Shown here one piece after another: positions 50,792 to 61,580 of a DNA stretch of 64,000 bases. Below the pieces are notes generated by a model. It made no database searches. It worked only from the letters and a program-made list of their open reading frames with translations, and had not been told where the DNA came from. How positions within the stretch are numbered: position 1 is the stretch's first letter; every line of letters begins with the position of its first letter. Position numbers and translations under genes: made by a program. Source of the DNA: Streptomyces tanashiensis (lineage in GTDB: Bacteria; Actinomycetota; Actinomycetes; Streptomycetales; Streptomycetaceae); NCBI RefSeq assembly GCF_014648895.1, contig NZ_BMRZ01000001.1:744001-808000 (forward strand), in the 5' to 3' direction.

Positions 50792-51652
50792 TCAGAGCGC
50801 CGCGGCCGCGCGCTCGGCGGCCTCGACGACGTTGACGAGGAGCTGCGCACGGGTCATCGGGCCCACGCCGCCGGGGTTCGGGGAGATCCAGCCGGCCACC
50901 TCGGCGACGCCGGGGTGGACGTCGCCGACGATCTTGCCCTCGCCGTTGCGCGAGACGCCGACGTCGAGGACGGCCGCGCCCGGCTTCACGTCCTCGGGCT
51001 TGATCAGGTGCGGCACACCGGCCGCCGCGACGATGATGTCGGCGTTGCGCAGGTGGGCCGAGAGGTCCCGGGTGCCGGTGTGGCACTGGGTCACGGTCGC
51101 GTTCTCGGAGCGGCGGGTGAGGATGAGCGGCATCGGGCGGCCGATGGTGACGCCGCGGCCGACGACCACGACCTCCGCTCCGTTGATCTCCACGCCGTGC
51201 GCGCGGAGCAGCGTGATGACGCCGTTCGGCGTGCAGGGCAGCGGGGCGGGCTCGTTGAGGACGAGCCGGCCGAGGTTGGTCGGGTGCAGACCGTCCGCGT
51301 CCTTGGCCGGGTCCATCAGCTCCAGGATGCGGTTCTCGTCGATGCCCTTGGGCAGCGGCAGCTGGACGATGTAGCCGGTGCAGGCCGGGTCCTCGTTGAG
51401 CTCCCGTACGACCGCCTCGATCTCCTCCTGGGTGGCGGTGCCCGGCAGGGTGCGCTGGATGGAGGCGAGGCCGACCTCCGCGCAGTCACGGTGCTTTCCC
51501 GCGACGTACTTGTGGCTGGCCGGGTCGTCGCCGACCAGGACCGTGCCGAGGCCGGGCGTGATGCCCTTTTCCTTGAGGGCCGCCACACGGACGGTCAGAT
51601 CGGACTTGATCGCGGCTGCGGTGGCCTTGCCATCGAGAATCTGGGCGCTCAT
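50792..51652 (-). CDS. folD: Bifunctional methylene-THF dehydrogenase / methenyl-THF cyclohydrolase
   Basis: 286 aa from the ATG at 51652 (GGAGG upstream). '[20 protein letters not shown]' carries the Tyr-x-x-x-Lys region (K-H-R-D variant nearby). '[17 protein letters not shown]' and '[20 protein letters not shown]' (NADP site) are FolD signatures, as is '[15 protein letters not shown]' near the end. It turns methylene-THF into 10-formyl-THF, the cofactor used by PurN and PurH in this window. Upstream 250 nt to the divergent gene show no ZTP riboswitch. Confidence 0.95.
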   Translation of the reverse strand: MSAQILDGKATAAAIKSDLTVRVAALKEKGITPGLGTVLVGDDPASHKYVAGKHRDCAEVGLASIQRTLPGTATQEEIEAVVRELNEDPACTGYIVQLPLPKGIDENRILELMDPAKDADGLHPTNLGRLVLNEPAPLPCTPNGVITLLRAHGVEINGAEVVVVGRGVTIGRPMPLILTRRSENATVTQCHTGTRDLSAHLRNADIIVAAAGVPHLIKPEDVKPGAAVLDVGVSRNGEGKIVGDVHPGVAEVAGWISPNPGGVGPMTRAQLLVNVVEAAERAAAAL

Positions 51653-51902
51653 GGAGACATCCTCCCGGATGACCCCCGCCTTGTTCCAATTCGCTCGTGC
51701 GCAACGGCCGGCGATGCGGAACGACAGGTTGCACCTGCACAACTCCGCCACGTATCGACTGGACAAAAAGTCGGCCTTGCGACGACCATGAGCCGCGTAG
51801 TACCGCGGAAAGTGCCGGGGGGAAATCCGCTCAAATGCCGTGAAAGTCCTCCGCGCGGGCCGCGTCGTCCCCGCACAGAGAAATTCACGGAGGAATCCCG
51901 CG

Positions 51903-52493
51903 ATGAGCTTCGGCGAACCGAACAACCCCTACGGCCAGCCGCAGGGACAGGGGCAGCAGCCCGGCTACGGCTACCCGCAGCAGGCCCCGCAGGGTGTGCC
52001 GCCGCAGGGTTACGGCTACCCGGCGGCTCCGCCGGTCTCGCCGTACGGCGGCGGCTACCCGGGTGCGGTCATGGAGATGCCCGGTGGCGTGAAGGCCGCG
52101 CGCGTGATGATGTGGATCATGGGCGCCTTCAACCTCATCGGCGGTGTCGCCGCGATCGGCCTCTCCTTCACCTTCACCAGCGAGCTGGAGAAGCAGGGCA
52201 CCCTGTCCGGCGACGAGGAGACCTTCGCGAACCTGGGCCAGGGCATCATGATCGGCGCCGGTGTCATCTCGCTGATCTTCGCGGTCCTCGGCATGGTGCT
52301 CGCCGCCAAGTTCAAGTCCGGCGGCAACGGCGTCCGGATCGGCGCCATCGTCTGGGCCTCGTTCGCGGTGCTGTTCAGCCTCTTCTCGCTGCCCCTCGGC
52401 ATCGTGAGCCTCGCCCTCGGCATCATGGTCATCGTCTTCACGGCGAAGTCCGACGGCTCGGCCTGGTTCAACCGGAACAAGCAGCAGTACTGA
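51903..52493 (+). CDS. Small polytopic membrane protein with Gln/Tyr/Pro-rich N-terminus
   Basis: 196 aa. The first 55 residues are low complexity ('[20 protein letters not shown]'). Three or four helices follow: '[20 protein letters not shown]', '[20 protein letters not shown]' and '[20 protein letters not shown]' plus '[16 protein letters not shown]'. Resembles the widespread YGYPQ-type actinobacterial membrane proteins. ATG at 51903 with GGAGGA upstream. Function unknown. Confidence 0.8.
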   Translation: MSFGEPNNPYGQPQGQGQQPGYGYPQQAPQGVPPQGYGYPAAPPVSPYGGGYPGAVMEMPGGVKAARVMMWIMGAFNLIGGVAAIGLSFTFTSELEKQGTLSGDEETFANLGQGIMIGAGVISLIFAVLGMVLAAKFKSGGNGVRIGAIVWASFAVLFSLFSLPLGIVSLALGIMVIVFTAKSDGSAWFNRNKQQY

Positions 52494-52553
52494 GCGTGAA
52501 CCGGTGAGGGGCGGGATCCGACCGGATCCCGTCCCTCCTCCGTTCCCGGCGCG

Positions 52554-53987
52554 TCAGACCTTCCTGAGGACCGCGAAGCCGTCCGAGCGGTAGGTGATCT
52601 CGTACCGCGCCTCCGGATGCAGTTGCGAAGCCAGCTGTTCCGGATCCGACACCTGCTGCCCCCAGCCGCGCAGGTCGAAGGCGAGATAGTCGGGGGTGGC
52701 GCCCTTCGAGGTGCCCACCCAGTAGACCCGGTGGTCCGCCGTGAGGTGGGCGAGGAGCGAGACGTCCGCCTCGACGCTCACCCCCTCCGGCACCGCGTCG
52801 ACCGCCGCCCGCGCCTCCAGGGTCCGGCTGTCCGTCCGGTACGTCTCCGACTTCAGCAGCTCCCGCAGCGGCAGGTTCGCCGCGAGGACGAGCGCGACCG
52901 CCGTCGCCACGGGGATCACGACCTTCCCGTACGAGACGAGCCAGGCGCGCGGCGAGGTGCGGACCGAGCGGACGCCGTCCACGAGGGCCAGGAGGACCAC
53001 CGGCATCAGGATCGCGCTGTAGTGCCAGTGCATGCCCCAGTGGTTGGCGTCCTGGGAGAGGAACCGCCAGCCCAGGGTCGGCAGGACGAGCAGGACCAGC
53101 GGGGAGCGCAGGGCGAGGAAGCCGGTGATCGCGAACAGGTAGAAGACCATCTCCCACCGCTCGCCGGAGGCGAGGGCGTCGCCGATGACCTGGCCGAAGG
53201 AGGTATCGGCGCCCTGGCCGGTCTTCTCGATCTTGGACCAGTAGTCGTACTGGCCGAGCCGGCTGGCCGCCGGGATCAGGACGAGGACCGTCAGCGCGAA
53301 GGCCGCCACGCCGAAGGCGGCCAGGGCCGCGCCGAGACGCTTCCGCCCCTTCAGGAAGAGGACCGCGCCGACCATGGCGACGGTGAGGCCCATGTCCTCC
53401 TTGACCAGGACCAGCGGGGCGGACCAGGCGGCGGCCGCGGTCCAGCGCCCGAGGAGCAGGGCCCGGCAGGTCAGGGCGAGCAGCGGTACGGCGAAGGCGA
53501 TCTCGTGGAAGTCGGACTTGACGGCCTCCTGGAGCCCCCAGGACAGGCCGTACGCGACGGTCAGCCCGATGCCGGCGGCCCGGCTGCCGAGGATCTGCTG
53601 GGTGGTGCGGCCGACGACGACGGCGGAGGCGGCGAAGAGCGCGGCCTGCCCGAAGAGCAGCGCGACCGGCGAGGGCCAGATCCAGTAGAGCGGCGCGAGG
53701 AGCGCGGTGACGGGGCTGAAGTGGTCGCCGAGTATGGGGAAGCCGGGGCCCTTGATGTCGACGACGGGCGCCCGGAACTCGGCGTACGCCCGGACCGACT
53801 GCCCGAAGATCCCGAGGTCCCAGGAGGGCGTGCGGAAGTGCGCGTACTGCACCCACGAGTACAGGAAGTACAGGCCGCAGAGGACGGCCGCGAGGATCAG
53901 GTACGGGCGTATCGGGGCCGGCGGGAGACCGTCGGACGGCTCCGCGTCGGTGGTCTCCGCAGCGGGCCTGTTCAGTACGTCCAACAC
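52554..53987 (-). CDS. DUF2079 polytopic membrane protein
   Basis: About 477 aa; the start lies among adjacent GTG-GTG-TTG codons (53990-53982), and 53987 is taken. Around ten hydrophobic helices, with 'LYFLYSWVQYAHFRTPSWDL', 'GDHFSPVTALLAPLYWIWPS' and 'YGLSWGLQEAVKSDFHEIAF' as the DUF2079 signature, resembling GT-C-fold glycosyltransferases (the acidic 'WDLGIF' and 'GDHFSP' loops). The C-terminus is a soluble domain ('SVEADVSLLAHLTADHRVYW'). May transfer sugars from a polyprenyl carrier; acceptor unknown. Confidence 0.85.
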   Translation of the reverse strand: MLDVLNRPAAETTDAEPSDGLPPAPIRPYLILAAVLCGLYFLYSWVQYAHFRTPSWDLGIFGQSVRAYAEFRAPVVDIKGPGFPILGDHFSPVTALLAPLYWIWPSPVALLFGQAALFAASAVVVGRTTQQILGSRAAGIGLTVAYGLSWGLQEAVKSDFHEIAFAVPLLALTCRALLLGRWTAAAAWSAPLVLVKEDMGLTVAMVGAVLFLKGRKRLGAALAAFGVAAFALTVLVLIPAASRLGQYDYWSKIEKTGQGADTSFGQVIGDALASGERWEMVFYLFAITGFLALRSPLVLLVLPTLGWRFLSQDANHWGMHWHYSAILMPVVLLALVDGVRSVRTSPRAWLVSYGKVVIPVATAVALVLAANLPLRELLKSETYRTDSRTLEARAAVDAVPEGVSVEADVSLLAHLTADHRVYWVGTSKGATPDYLAFDLRGWGQQVSDPEQLASQLHPEARYEITYRSDGFAVLRKV

Positions 53988-54164
53988 CACGTCCCCCACT
54001 ACCGGCGGCCGACAAAAGAGCAACCCATTAGACCAGAGTCCACTCGTTCGGCGGATTCTCCGGCGGCGGCCCCGGTGGGGAACGAGACGGGGCGGCCCGC
54101 CGGTACCCCGAAGGTGCCGGCGGGCCGCCCCGCTCACTCCGCACGGATCGGCGGAGGAGGTGGA

Positions 54165-55730
54165 TCAGTGGAAGAAGTGGCGCGTGCCCGTGAAGTACAT
54201 CGTCACGCCCGCCTTCTTCGCCGCCTCGACGACGAGCTCGTCGCGCATCGAGCCGCCCGGCTGGACGACCGCCTTCACACCGGCGGCCGTGAGGATCTCC
54301 AGGCCGTCGGGGAAGGGGAAGAAGGCGTCGGACGCGGCGTAGGAACCGCGCGCCCGCTCCTCGCCCGCCCGCTCGACGGCCAGCTTCGCGGAGTCGACGC
54401 GGTTGACCTGGCCCATGCCGACGCCGACCGAGGCGCCGTCCTTGGAGAGCAGGATCGCGTTGGACTTGACCGCGCGGCAGGCCTTCCAGGCGAAGGAGAG
54501 CTCGGCGAGCTCCTCGGCGGACAGCGCCTCGCCGGTCGCCAGGGTCCAGTTCGCCGGGTCGTCGCCGTCGGCCTGGAGGCGGTCGGTGACCTGGAGGAGG
54601 GCACCGCCGTCGATGGGCTTGACCTCGACCGGGTTGGCCGGGGCGCCCTCGGCCTTCAGGACGCGGATGTTCTTCTTCTTGGCGAGGATCTCGACCGCGC
54701 CGTCCTCGTAGCCGGGGGCGACGATGACCTCGGTGAAGATCTCCGCGACCTGCTCGGCCATCGCGACGGAGACCGGGCGGTTGACGGCGATGACGCCGCC
54801 GAACGCGGACAGCGGGTCGCAGGCGTGCGCCTTGCGGTGGGCCTCGGCGACGTCGGCGCCGACCGCGATGCCGCACGGGTTGGCGTGCTTGATGATCGCG
54901 ACGCAGGGCTCGGTGTGGTCGTACGCGGCCCGGCGCGCGGCGTCGGTGTCCGTGAAGTTGTTGTACGACATCTCCTTGCCGTGCAGCTGCTCGGCCTCGG
55001 CGAGGCCGCCCGTGCCGTCCACGTAGAGCGCGGCGCCCTGGTGCGGGTTCTCGCCGTAGCGCAGCACGTTCTTGCGCGCGTAGGTGGCGCCCAGGAAGTC
55101 CGGGAAGCCGCTGTCGTCCGCCGCCGCGTAGTCGTCGGCGAACCAGGAGGCCACGGCCACGTCGTACGCGGCGGTGTGCTGGAAGGCCTCGCCGGCGAGC
55201 CGCTTGCGGGCGGTCAGGTCGAAGCCGCCGGCCTTGACGGCGGCGAGCACGTCGGCGTACCGCTCCGGGCTGGTGACGATCGCGACCGACGGGTGGTTCT
55301 TGGCCGCGGCGCGGACCATCGACGGGCCGCCGATGTCGATCTGCTCGACGCACTCGTCCGGGGTGGCGCCGGAGGCGACCGTCTCGCGGAACGGGTAGAG
55401 GTTCACGACGACCAGGTCGAAGGGCTCCACGCCGAGCTCGGCGAGCTGCGCGCGGTGCGACTCCAGGCGCAGGTCGGCGAGGATGCCGGCGTGCACGCGC
55501 GGGTGGAGGGTCTTGACGCGCCCGTCGAGGCACTCGGGGAAGCCGGTCAGCTCCTCGACCTTGGTGACGGGCACCCCGGCGGCGGCGATCTTCCCGGCCG
55601 TGGAGCCGGTGGAGACGAGCTCGACACCGGCCTCGTGCAGACCGCGGGCCAGCTCCTCCAGCCCCGTCTTGTCGTAGACGCTGACCAGCGCGCGGCGGAT
55701 GGGCTTAACGGTGTCCGTGTTCACCGACAT
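54165..55730 (-). CDS. purH: Bifunctional AICAR formyltransferase / IMP cyclohydrolase
   Basis: 521 aa from the ATG at 55730. N-terminal cyclohydrolase (about 1-200): '[20 protein letters not shown]', '[20 protein letters not shown]', '[10 protein letters not shown]'. C-terminal formyltransferase: '[13 protein letters not shown]', '[10 protein letters not shown]' (catalytic Lys-His), '[20 protein letters not shown]', '[10 protein letters not shown]'. It converts AICAR (ZMP) and 10-formyl-THF to IMP. Its start overlaps the purN stop by 26 nt, so purN-purH form one unit. The ZMP it consumes is the signal for the glyA riboswitch. Confidence 0.97.
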   Translation of the reverse strand: MSVNTDTVKPIRRALVSVYDKTGLEELARGLHEAGVELVSTGSTAGKIAAAGVPVTKVEELTGFPECLDGRVKTLHPRVHAGILADLRLESHRAQLAELGVEPFDLVVVNLYPFRETVASGATPDECVEQIDIGGPSMVRAAAKNHPSVAIVTSPERYADVLAAVKAGGFDLTARKRLAGEAFQHTAAYDVAVASWFADDYAAADDSGFPDFLGATYARKNVLRYGENPHQGAALYVDGTGGLAEAEQLHGKEMSYNNFTDTDAARRAAYDHTEPCVAIIKHANPCGIAVGADVAEAHRKAHACDPLSAFGGVIAVNRPVSVAMAEQVAEIFTEVIVAPGYEDGAVEILAKKKNIRVLKAEGAPANPVEVKPIDGGALLQVTDRLQADGDDPANWTLATGEALSAEELAELSFAWKACRAVKSNAILLSKDGASVGVGMGQVNRVDSAKLAVERAGEERARGSYAASDAFFPFPDGLEILTAAGVKAVVQPGGSMRDELVVEAAKKAGVTMYFTGTRHFFH

Positions 55731-56343
55731 GAACCTTTCGTCCCTCAATGCGGTAGCCGTGCCGGGCGAGACGCCCCACGACGTCGACGAGCAGCGAGCG
55801 CTCGACTTCCTTGATGCGCTCGTGCAGAGCGGCTTCATCGTCCTCGTCCCGCACCTCGACCACGCCCTGGGCGATGATCGGGCCGGTGTCGACACCGTCG
55901 TCGACGAAGTGGACGGTGCACCCGGTGACCTTCGCGCCGTAGGCGAGGGCGTCACGCACCCCGTGGGCACCGGGAAAACTGGGGAGCAGTGCCGGGTGGG
56001 TGTTGACGACCCGGCCGCCGAAGCGGGCGAGGAACTCCTTGCCGACGATCTTCATGAAACCGGCCGAGACGACGAGGTCCGGCTCGTACGCGGCGGTGGC
56101 CTCGGTCAGCGCGCGGTCCCACTCCTCGCGGGTCGCGTGGTCCTTCACCCTGCACACGAACGTCGGCAGTCCGGCGCGCTCGGCGCGCTCCAGGCCGACG
56201 ATGGAATCGCGGTCCGCGCCGACGGCGACGATCTCGGCGCCGTACCCCTCGGGGTCGGCGGCGATGGCGTCGAGGAGGGCCTGCAGATTGGTACCGGACC
56301 CGGAGACCAGGACGACGAGGCGGGCGACAGCCACAGGGGTCAC
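55705..56343 (-). CDS. purN: Phosphoribosylglycinamide formyltransferase
   Basis: 212 aa from the GTG at 56343 (GGAAAGA upstream; a GTG 9 nt later is possible). '[20 protein letters not shown]' at the start, '[20 protein letters not shown]' with the catalytic Asn and His, and '[20 protein letters not shown]' with the catalytic Asp. It formylates GAR with 10-formyl-THF, step three of purine synthesis. First gene of purN-purH. Confidence 0.95.
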   Translation of the reverse strand: MTPVAVARLVVLVSGSGTNLQALLDAIAADPEGYGAEIVAVGADRDSIVGLERAERAGLPTFVCRVKDHATREEWDRALTEATAAYEPDLVVSAGFMKIVGKEFLARFGGRVVNTHPALLPSFPGAHGVRDALAYGAKVTGCTVHFVDDGVDTGPIIAQGVVEVRDEDDEAALHERIKEVERSLLVDVVGRLARHGYRIEGRKVHVGEHGHR

Positions 56344-56634
56344 TCTTTCCGTGGTGTTTGTGTGGTCGTACGAACGAATCGTGCCCCTTGATACGGGGAA
56401 CCCTACGAATGGCTCGACCGTCAGCAACGATACCGGCACACGGGACGGCCCCCACGGGACGGGGGCGGAGCAGGGCGGTAGCGTCAGGGTCCGATGCCGG
56501 ACGCGCACCGGACCGGGCAGGGATCAGGGCCGGTTCGGGAGGCGGACGGCTCGGCGGACGAGCAGCAGACGAGACAGCAGCGGAGACCACGGGTGCGGCC
56601 GTGGTCGAGACGACAGAGGGAAGACGTTCAGCAG

Positions 56635-57396
56635 ATGCCGGAACGCCAGTCCACGGACGACAACAACCCGTTCGCGCCGCCGCCCGAGGGCCGGCCGGAT
56701 CAGCCGTGGCAGCCGCGGCGACCGGAGGGCTCGGACGACGACACGTCCGGTTCCCCGGACTCGTCGGGGCCGTCCGACGGCCGCTGGAGCCCGCGCCAGC
56801 CGGGCCCCTCGCAGGACGGCTTCGGCCGGGGGCCGGAGCGCCGGGGAGGCGACCAGGGCGGCCCGGGACAGGGCGGATCCGGGCGCGGCCCGGGCATGCG
56901 CTGGGACCCGACGGACCCGGCGCAGCGACGGGCGCGGTACGCGATCCTCGCGGGCATGTGGGCCTTCTTCTTCGCGATCTTCGAGATCCCGGAGCTGGCG
57001 CTGCTGCTCGGCGCCCTCGGTCTCTACTGGGCGATCAGCTCGCTGCGCACCAAGCCGAGGACGGCCGCGGAACTGTCGTCGACATCACAGTCCGCGACGG
57101 CCTCGCCGGCCCCGTCGGCGGCACCGTCCCCGGAGCCGCGGCCGGCGGCCGACCGGCCCTCGGGGCAGGGCGCGTCCGCCGCGATCGCTCCGCTCCGCTC
57201 GATGCGGACGGCGGCGATCAGCGGTCTCGTCGCGGCGAGCCTGGCCCTGATGATCGTCGCGGTGGGCTTCACCATGCAGGTCGTCTACCGCGACTTCTAC
57301 GAGTGCCGCGACGACGCCCTGACCCACGCGGGCCAGCTGGCCTGCAACGACCTCCTGCCGAAGCCGCTGCGCGCGGGCTTCGGGGTCCGGGAGTAG
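56635..57396 (+). CDS. Membrane protein with disordered N-terminus
   Basis: 253 aa if started at the ATG at 56635; the reading frame is open upstream to 56494, and no ideal binding site decides. Residues 1-90 are Gly/Arg/Pro-rich and disordered. A helix pair follows ('[20 protein letters not shown]', '[18 protein letters not shown]'), a Ser/Pro/Ala linker, and a final helix ('[20 protein letters not shown]'), ending in a Cys-containing tail '[20 protein letters not shown]' that probably faces outside. Conserved among Streptomyces as I recall; function unknown. Confidence 0.75.
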   Translation: MPERQSTDDNNPFAPPPEGRPDQPWQPRRPEGSDDDTSGSPDSSGPSDGRWSPRQPGPSQDGFGRGPERRGGDQGGPGQGGSGRGPGMRWDPTDPAQRRARYAILAGMWAFFFAIFEIPELALLLGALGLYWAISSLRTKPRTAAELSSTSQSATASPAPSAAPSPEPRPAADRPSGQGASAAIAPLRSMRTAAISGLVAASLALMIVAVGFTMQVVYRDFYECRDDALTHAGQLACNDLLPKPLRAGFGVRE

Positions 57397-57405
57397 CCGC
57401 CCGCG

Positions 57406-58950
57406 TCAGTCGGTGGCGGGCGGCGGCGGGGAGGGTTCCCAGGCCGCCGGGAGGTAGTCGTACGGCTCGTAGCCGGGGTCGCCGAAGGGGTCGGCGTAGG
57501 GATCCCCGAACGGGCCGCCGAAGCGGTCGCCGACCGGGTCGGTCCGCGCGTTCCCCTCGCTGTACGGGGTGCTGCCGACGGCCTCGCCGGTGTCGGTCTG
57601 CGGGGCCGCCGGCGCCTTGGGCTCGGCGGCCGTCCGCCGGTCCGGGGCGGCCTCCGGACCGCTCCCCGCGCCGCCGGAAGGGGCCGCGGCGGGCAGCACC
57701 GCCCCGGCCGCCGCTCCGGAGGCCGCCGCGGGCACCGGCGCGGGCCGGGGCCTCCGGGAGCGCGGGACCCGGCGGCCCCAGGCCCGTACCCCCAGAGTCA
57801 CCGGGAGCCCCACGCAGGCCCCCCACAGCACCGTCGCCGCGCCCGCCTGCCACCACACCGGACCGAAGGCCGAGAGCCGGCCGCTGCCGAGCGGGCCACC
57901 CGCCGCGCCCGCCAGGACGGCGACGGCCACCCCGCACCCCCAGGCCGCGCCCAGCGCCGTCAGGGCCGCGTCCCGGACCGCCCAGCTCCGCGCCGCGCGG
58001 CCCACGCACCCGCCCTGGACCACGGCGGCGGCCAGCGGGACCGCCGCCGTCGCCCAGTGGACCCAGGTGCCACGCCCCTCGGCGGGCAGCGCGGCCAGGA
58101 GCGGGAAGGGCGGCACGGCCGGGTCCCCGGCGAGGCCCAGCGGGGTCGCGAGCGCGCCCGTGCCGAGGGTGAAGCCCGGCCCGAGGCAGTACGCGGCTCC
58201 CCAGACGGCCATGTTCGGCAGCAGCGCCAGGACGAGCAGCAGGACCGTCACCCGACCGGACCACTCCCCCGCGAGCCCTTCGAACGAGGCCTGCGCCCAG
58301 CCCGCGTGCCAGGCCAGCGAGACCGCCGCGGCCACCGCGCCGCCGCCGAGGAGCGTCAGGGTCCCGAGCCCGGCGGCGCGCAGGGCGGCGGCCGCCTGCC
58401 GCTGCCCGGGGAGCGGGCGGCCGAGCGCCGTCCAGACACCCGCGCCCGCCGCTCCGGTGACGACGGCGGGCAGCCAGAGCCCGGCGGTGACGAGGTCGGC
58501 GGGCAGCGGGCCGCTCTCGCTGTAGACCACGACGGCGGCCGCCACCAGCAGATATCCCCCGGCGACGGCGGAGACGGCGCCGCCCGGGGAGGGGCGCGGC
58601 CGGACCCCGTCGCCCCCCGGGTCGAGGGTGTCGCGGGCGGCCCGGTGGACGAGCCAGACGGGCAGGGCGACGAGGAGCAGCGGGACGATCCCGAGGGGCG
58701 CGGGCAGGCCGGACAGGGTGTCCGTACGGACCAGGTCCACGCCGTGCGCGAGGAGCCAGATCCCGGCGGCGACGTGCAGGGCGCCGACGGGACCGCTGTC
58801 GGGGTACGGGGAGCTGATCCAGGCCGCGATCACCAGGACCGCGAGGACGCCGAGACCGAGTCCGGCGGCGACCCCGCCCCGGACGCAGGCGGTGGCGAGC
58901 GCGGCGGAACGGCCGCCCTGGACCAGGGGGTGCTCGGTCACATGGGTCAC
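57406..58950 (-). CDS. DUF6350 polytopic membrane protein
   Basis: 514 aa from the GTG at 58950 ('[20 protein letters not shown]'). About ten hydrophobic helices to residue 400 ('[16 protein letters not shown]', '[20 protein letters not shown]', '[20 protein letters not shown]', '[13 protein letters not shown]'). The last 110 residues are Pro/Ala/Asp-rich with '[20 protein letters not shown]' repeats. The pattern fits the DUF6350 family found near purH/purN in actinobacteria. Function unknown. Convergent with the previous gene, 9 nt apart. Confidence 0.82.
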   Translation of the reverse strand: MTHVTEHPLVQGGRSAALATACVRGGVAAGLGLGVLAVLVIAAWISSPYPDSGPVGALHVAAGIWLLAHGVDLVRTDTLSGLPAPLGIVPLLLVALPVWLVHRAARDTLDPGGDGVRPRPSPGGAVSAVAGGYLLVAAAVVVYSESGPLPADLVTAGLWLPAVVTGAAGAGVWTALGRPLPGQRQAAAALRAAGLGTLTLLGGGAVAAAVSLAWHAGWAQASFEGLAGEWSGRVTVLLLVLALLPNMAVWGAAYCLGPGFTLGTGALATPLGLAGDPAVPPFPLLAALPAEGRGTWVHWATAAVPLAAAVVQGGCVGRAARSWAVRDAALTALGAAWGCGVAVAVLAGAAGGPLGSGRLSAFGPVWWQAGAATVLWGACVGLPVTLGVRAWGRRVPRSRRPRPAPVPAAASGAAAGAVLPAAAPSGGAGSGPEAAPDRRTAAEPKAPAAPQTDTGEAVGSTPYSEGNARTDPVGDRFGGPFGDPYADPFGDPGYEPYDYLPAAWEPSPPPPATD

Positions 58951-59069
58951 GGGATCATGCTGCCAACGACACGCGCTTTTGCCGCGTAACAGGCAAACCT
59001 CCGCTGTGTCGCCCAAGATACGTTTATGTACTTTTCCGCCCAGAGCAGCTCTGCGGGAGGTCGACGCCC

Positions 59070-60557
59070 ATGAGCCGGAGCACCGCGGATTCCGCATCCT
59101 CCGTCACCCTGCCGCCCCCGAAGGAGCGGCGCAGGTTGCGTGAGGCCCTCGCCCTGAGCGAGGAGCAGGTCGCCGAGGCCATGGGCGTCACGAAGGCCAC
59201 GGTGAGGTCCTGGGAGACCGGGCGCTCGGCGCCACGGGGCCGCAAGCGCGAGGCGTACGCGAGGCTGCTCGGCGCCCACGAGCCGGAGGGCCCGCTCCCG
59301 GCCGCGCCGCAGCCCACCGCTCCGACACCGGCCCGGACACAGCCCCAGGCGCAGCTCCAGGCAGAGACAGGCGCGGAGACACGGACGCAGGCGGAGCCGG
59401 CCCCGTGGCAGGCACCACCGGCATGGGCGCAGCCGGCCGTCCCCCAGGCGCAGACGCAGCCGGCCCGGTCGCAGCCGCAGGCCCAGGCGCCGCCCGCCCG
59501 GTCGCAGCCGCAGCCACAGGCCCAGGCGCAGCCCGCCCGGTCGCAGCCGCAGCCGCAGGCCCAGGCGCAGCAGCCCTCGGTCTCCGCCAACGTCCGGCCC
59601 AAGGCCGCCGTCAAACGCGCCGCCAAGCCGCCGCGGGCCCCGTCCCCGGTCCCGGCCATCGGTCCCGGTCCTGCCCGCAAAGTCCCCGCGAAGCCGCCGG
59701 AGCGGCTGAAACCGATGGCGCCCGAGGCCGCCGCGGAACCGGAGCCGACCGGACCGGACCTCACCCCCGAGGAAGCCTTCGACGCGCTGTACGCGCACGC
59801 CGCGCCCGGCCTCGTCCACCAGACGTACCTGCTCACCGGGCGCCGCGGCCTCTCCCGCGAGGCCGTCGAGCGCGCGTTCCACCAGGCCTGGGAGCGGTGG
59901 CCCGAGGTCGCGGTGGACGCGGACCCGGTGGGCTGGGTGCGAGCGGCGGCGTACGAGTACGCCCTCTCCCCCTGGCACCGGCTGCGCCGCGCCCACAAGC
60001 ACCCCGACGCCCCGCCGGCCGAGGCGGGGCGGCGGGCACTGCTCGGAGCGCTCCTGGAACTGCCGCCGCCGTACCGCCGGACCGTCATGCTCTACGACGG
60101 CCTCGGCCTGGACCTGCCGGACACGGCGGCCGAGACGGAGGCGAGCACCCCCGCCGCCGCCAACCGGCTGCTGCACGCCCGCACGGTCATCGGGCGGCGG
60201 ATCCCCGAGCTCGCCGAGCCCGAGGCCCTGCACCGGCGGCTGAGCGAGCTGGTCACGGAAGCCCCGGCGGCGACCCTCCCGGCGGCCCGCGCCATCCGGA
60301 CGGGCAGCGAGAAGCAGAGCCGTACCTGGACGCGGGCGGTGGTCGGGGTGACGGCGGTCCTCATCGGGATCACCGGCTTCACGGCGGCGACCGCGCCGAC
60401 CCGCTACATCCCGGTGAACGCCCCCGGCGAGACCGTCAACGGGGTGCCCGTGCGCGGCGGCCCGCAGAAGCTCCGCCCGGAGGACCTGAAGCTCCGCGAC
60501 CAGCTGCGCTCCGAGCCCAACCCGGGCCCGGAACGGCTGATCCCGGCGGCCGACTGA
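59070..60557 (+). CDS. XRE-HTH / ECF-sigma-like / transmembrane fusion protein
   Basis: 495 aa. N-terminal XRE-type HTH (about 17-68: '[20 protein letters not shown]', '[17 protein letters not shown]'). A long Gln/Pro/Ala linker (75-235) includes repeats '[13 protein letters not shown]'. Residues about 238-385 resemble an ECF sigma factor: '[20 protein letters not shown]', '[12 protein letters not shown]', '[14 protein letters not shown]', and a region-4-like '[20 protein letters not shown]'. One membrane helix (about 423-442, '[20 protein letters not shown]') is followed by an outer tail. ATG with GGGAGG upstream. A membrane-tethered DNA-binding regulator is likely; sigma activity is uncertain. 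Confidence 0.82.
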   Translation: MSRSTADSASSVTLPPPKERRRLREALALSEEQVAEAMGVTKATVRSWETGRSAPRGRKREAYARLLGAHEPEGPLPAAPQPTAPTPARTQPQAQLQAETGAETRTQAEPAPWQAPPAWAQPAVPQAQTQPARSQPQAQAPPARSQPQPQAQAQPARSQPQPQAQAQQPSVSANVRPKAAVKRAAKPPRAPSPVPAIGPGPARKVPAKPPERLKPMAPEAAAEPEPTGPDLTPEEAFDALYAHAAPGLVHQTYLLTGRRGLSREAVERAFHQAWERWPEVAVDADPVGWVRAAAYEYALSPWHRLRRAHKHPDAPPAEAGRRALLGALLELPPPYRRTVMLYDGLGLDLPDTAAETEASTPAAANRLLHARTVIGRRIPELAEPEALHRRLSELVTEAPAATLPAARAIRTGSEKQSRTWTRAVVGVTAVLIGITGFTAATAPTRYIPVNAPGETVNGVPVRGGPQKLRPEDLKLRDQLRSEPNPGPERLIPAAD

Positions 60558-60589
60558 CCGCTTCGGCCGACGGCTTCGGCAGCTCATGC

Positions 60590-60638
60590 GAGAGGGCCCC
60601 GCCCCCACCCGGTCTCCCGGGAGGGGCGGGGCCCTCTC
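60590..60638. terminator. Strong bidirectional terminator
   Basis: GAGAGGGCCCCGCCCC-type arms (60590-60605 / 60623-60638), 14 bp or more, between the convergent fusion gene and sucD. Confidence 0.85.
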
Positions 60639-60676
60639 ATGCGCTGCCCGTCAGGCTGCTGTGCGTGTCAGCCCGT

Positions 60677-61561
60677 TCAGCCCGCGAGGATGGCGCGCGC
60701 CAGCTTGGCGGTCTCGGTCGGCGTCTTGCCGACCTTGACGCCGGCGGCCTCGAGGGCCTCCTTCTTCGCCTGGGCGGTGCCGGAGGAGCCGGAGACGATG
60801 GCGCCGGCGTGGCCCATGGTCTTGCCCTCGGGCGCGGTGAAGCCCGCGACGTAGCCGACGACCGGCTTGGTGACGTTGGCCTTGATGAAGTCGGCCGCAC
60901 GCTCCTCGGCGTCGCCGCCGATCTCGCCGATCATGACGATCAGGTCGGTGTCGGGGTCCGCCTCGAACGCCGCGAGGGCGTCGATGTGCGTGGTGCCGAT
61001 GACCGGGTCGCCACCGATGCCGACGGCGGACGAGAAGCCGATGTCACGGAGCTCGTACATCATCTGGTACGTCAGCGTGCCGGACTTCGAGACCAGGCCG
61101 ATGCGGCCCGGCTTCGTGATGTCGCCCGGGATGATGCCGGCGTTGGACTGGCCCGGGGTGATGAGACCGGGGCAGTTCGGGCCGATGATGCGGGTCTTGT
61201 TGCCCTTCGACTGCGCGTACGCCCAGAAGGCGGCGGAGTCGTGGACGGCGATGCCCTCGGTGATGACGACGGCGAGGGGGATCTCGGCGTCGATCGCCTC
61301 GACGACGGCGGCCTTCGCGAAGGCCGGCGGCACGAAGAGGACCGAGACGTTGGCGCCGGTCTCCTTCATCGCCTCGGCGACGGAGCCGAAGACCGGGACC
61401 TCGGTGCCGTCGAAGTCGACGGTCGTGCCGGCCTTGCGCGGGTTCACGCCACCGACGATGTTGGTGCCGTCACCCAGCATCAGCTTGGTGTGCTTCATGC
61501 CCGTGGCACCGGTCATGCCCTGGACGATGACCTTGCTGTCCTTGGTCAGGAAGATAGCCAT
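60677..61561 (-). CDS. sucD: Succinyl-CoA synthetase alpha subunit
   Basis: 294 aa from the ATG at 61561. CoA-binding Rossmann part '[17 protein letters not shown]' and '[10 protein letters not shown]'; '[12 protein letters not shown]'; the phospho-histidine in '[19 protein letters not shown]' (His251). With SucC it makes ATP (or GTP) and succinate from succinyl-CoA in the TCA cycle. It follows sucC by 19 nt as one operon, ending at the 60590-60638 terminator. Confidence 0.97.
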   Translation of the reverse strand: MAIFLTKDSKVIVQGMTGATGMKHTKLMLGDGTNIVGGVNPRKAGTTVDFDGTEVPVFGSVAEAMKETGANVSVLFVPPAFAKAAVVEAIDAEIPLAVVITEGIAVHDSAAFWAYAQSKGNKTRIIGPNCPGLITPGQSNAGIIPGDITKPGRIGLVSKSGTLTYQMMYELRDIGFSSAVGIGGDPVIGTTHIDALAAFEADPDTDLIVMIGEIGGDAEERAADFIKANVTKPVVGYVAGFTAPEGKTMGHAGAIVSGSSGTAQAKKEALEAAGVKVGKTPTETAKLARAILAG

Positions 61562-61580
61562 GGTGTTCTGACCTCGTCCC

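Noticed and set aside
51653..51902. ZTP riboswitch upstream of folD
   Set aside because: Neither the GACUGGCG nor the CCUGGGCA element is present on the folD strand.
52617..55814. A 1065-codon + strand open frame
   Set aside because: Antisense to the DUF2079 gene and purH; no domain sense.
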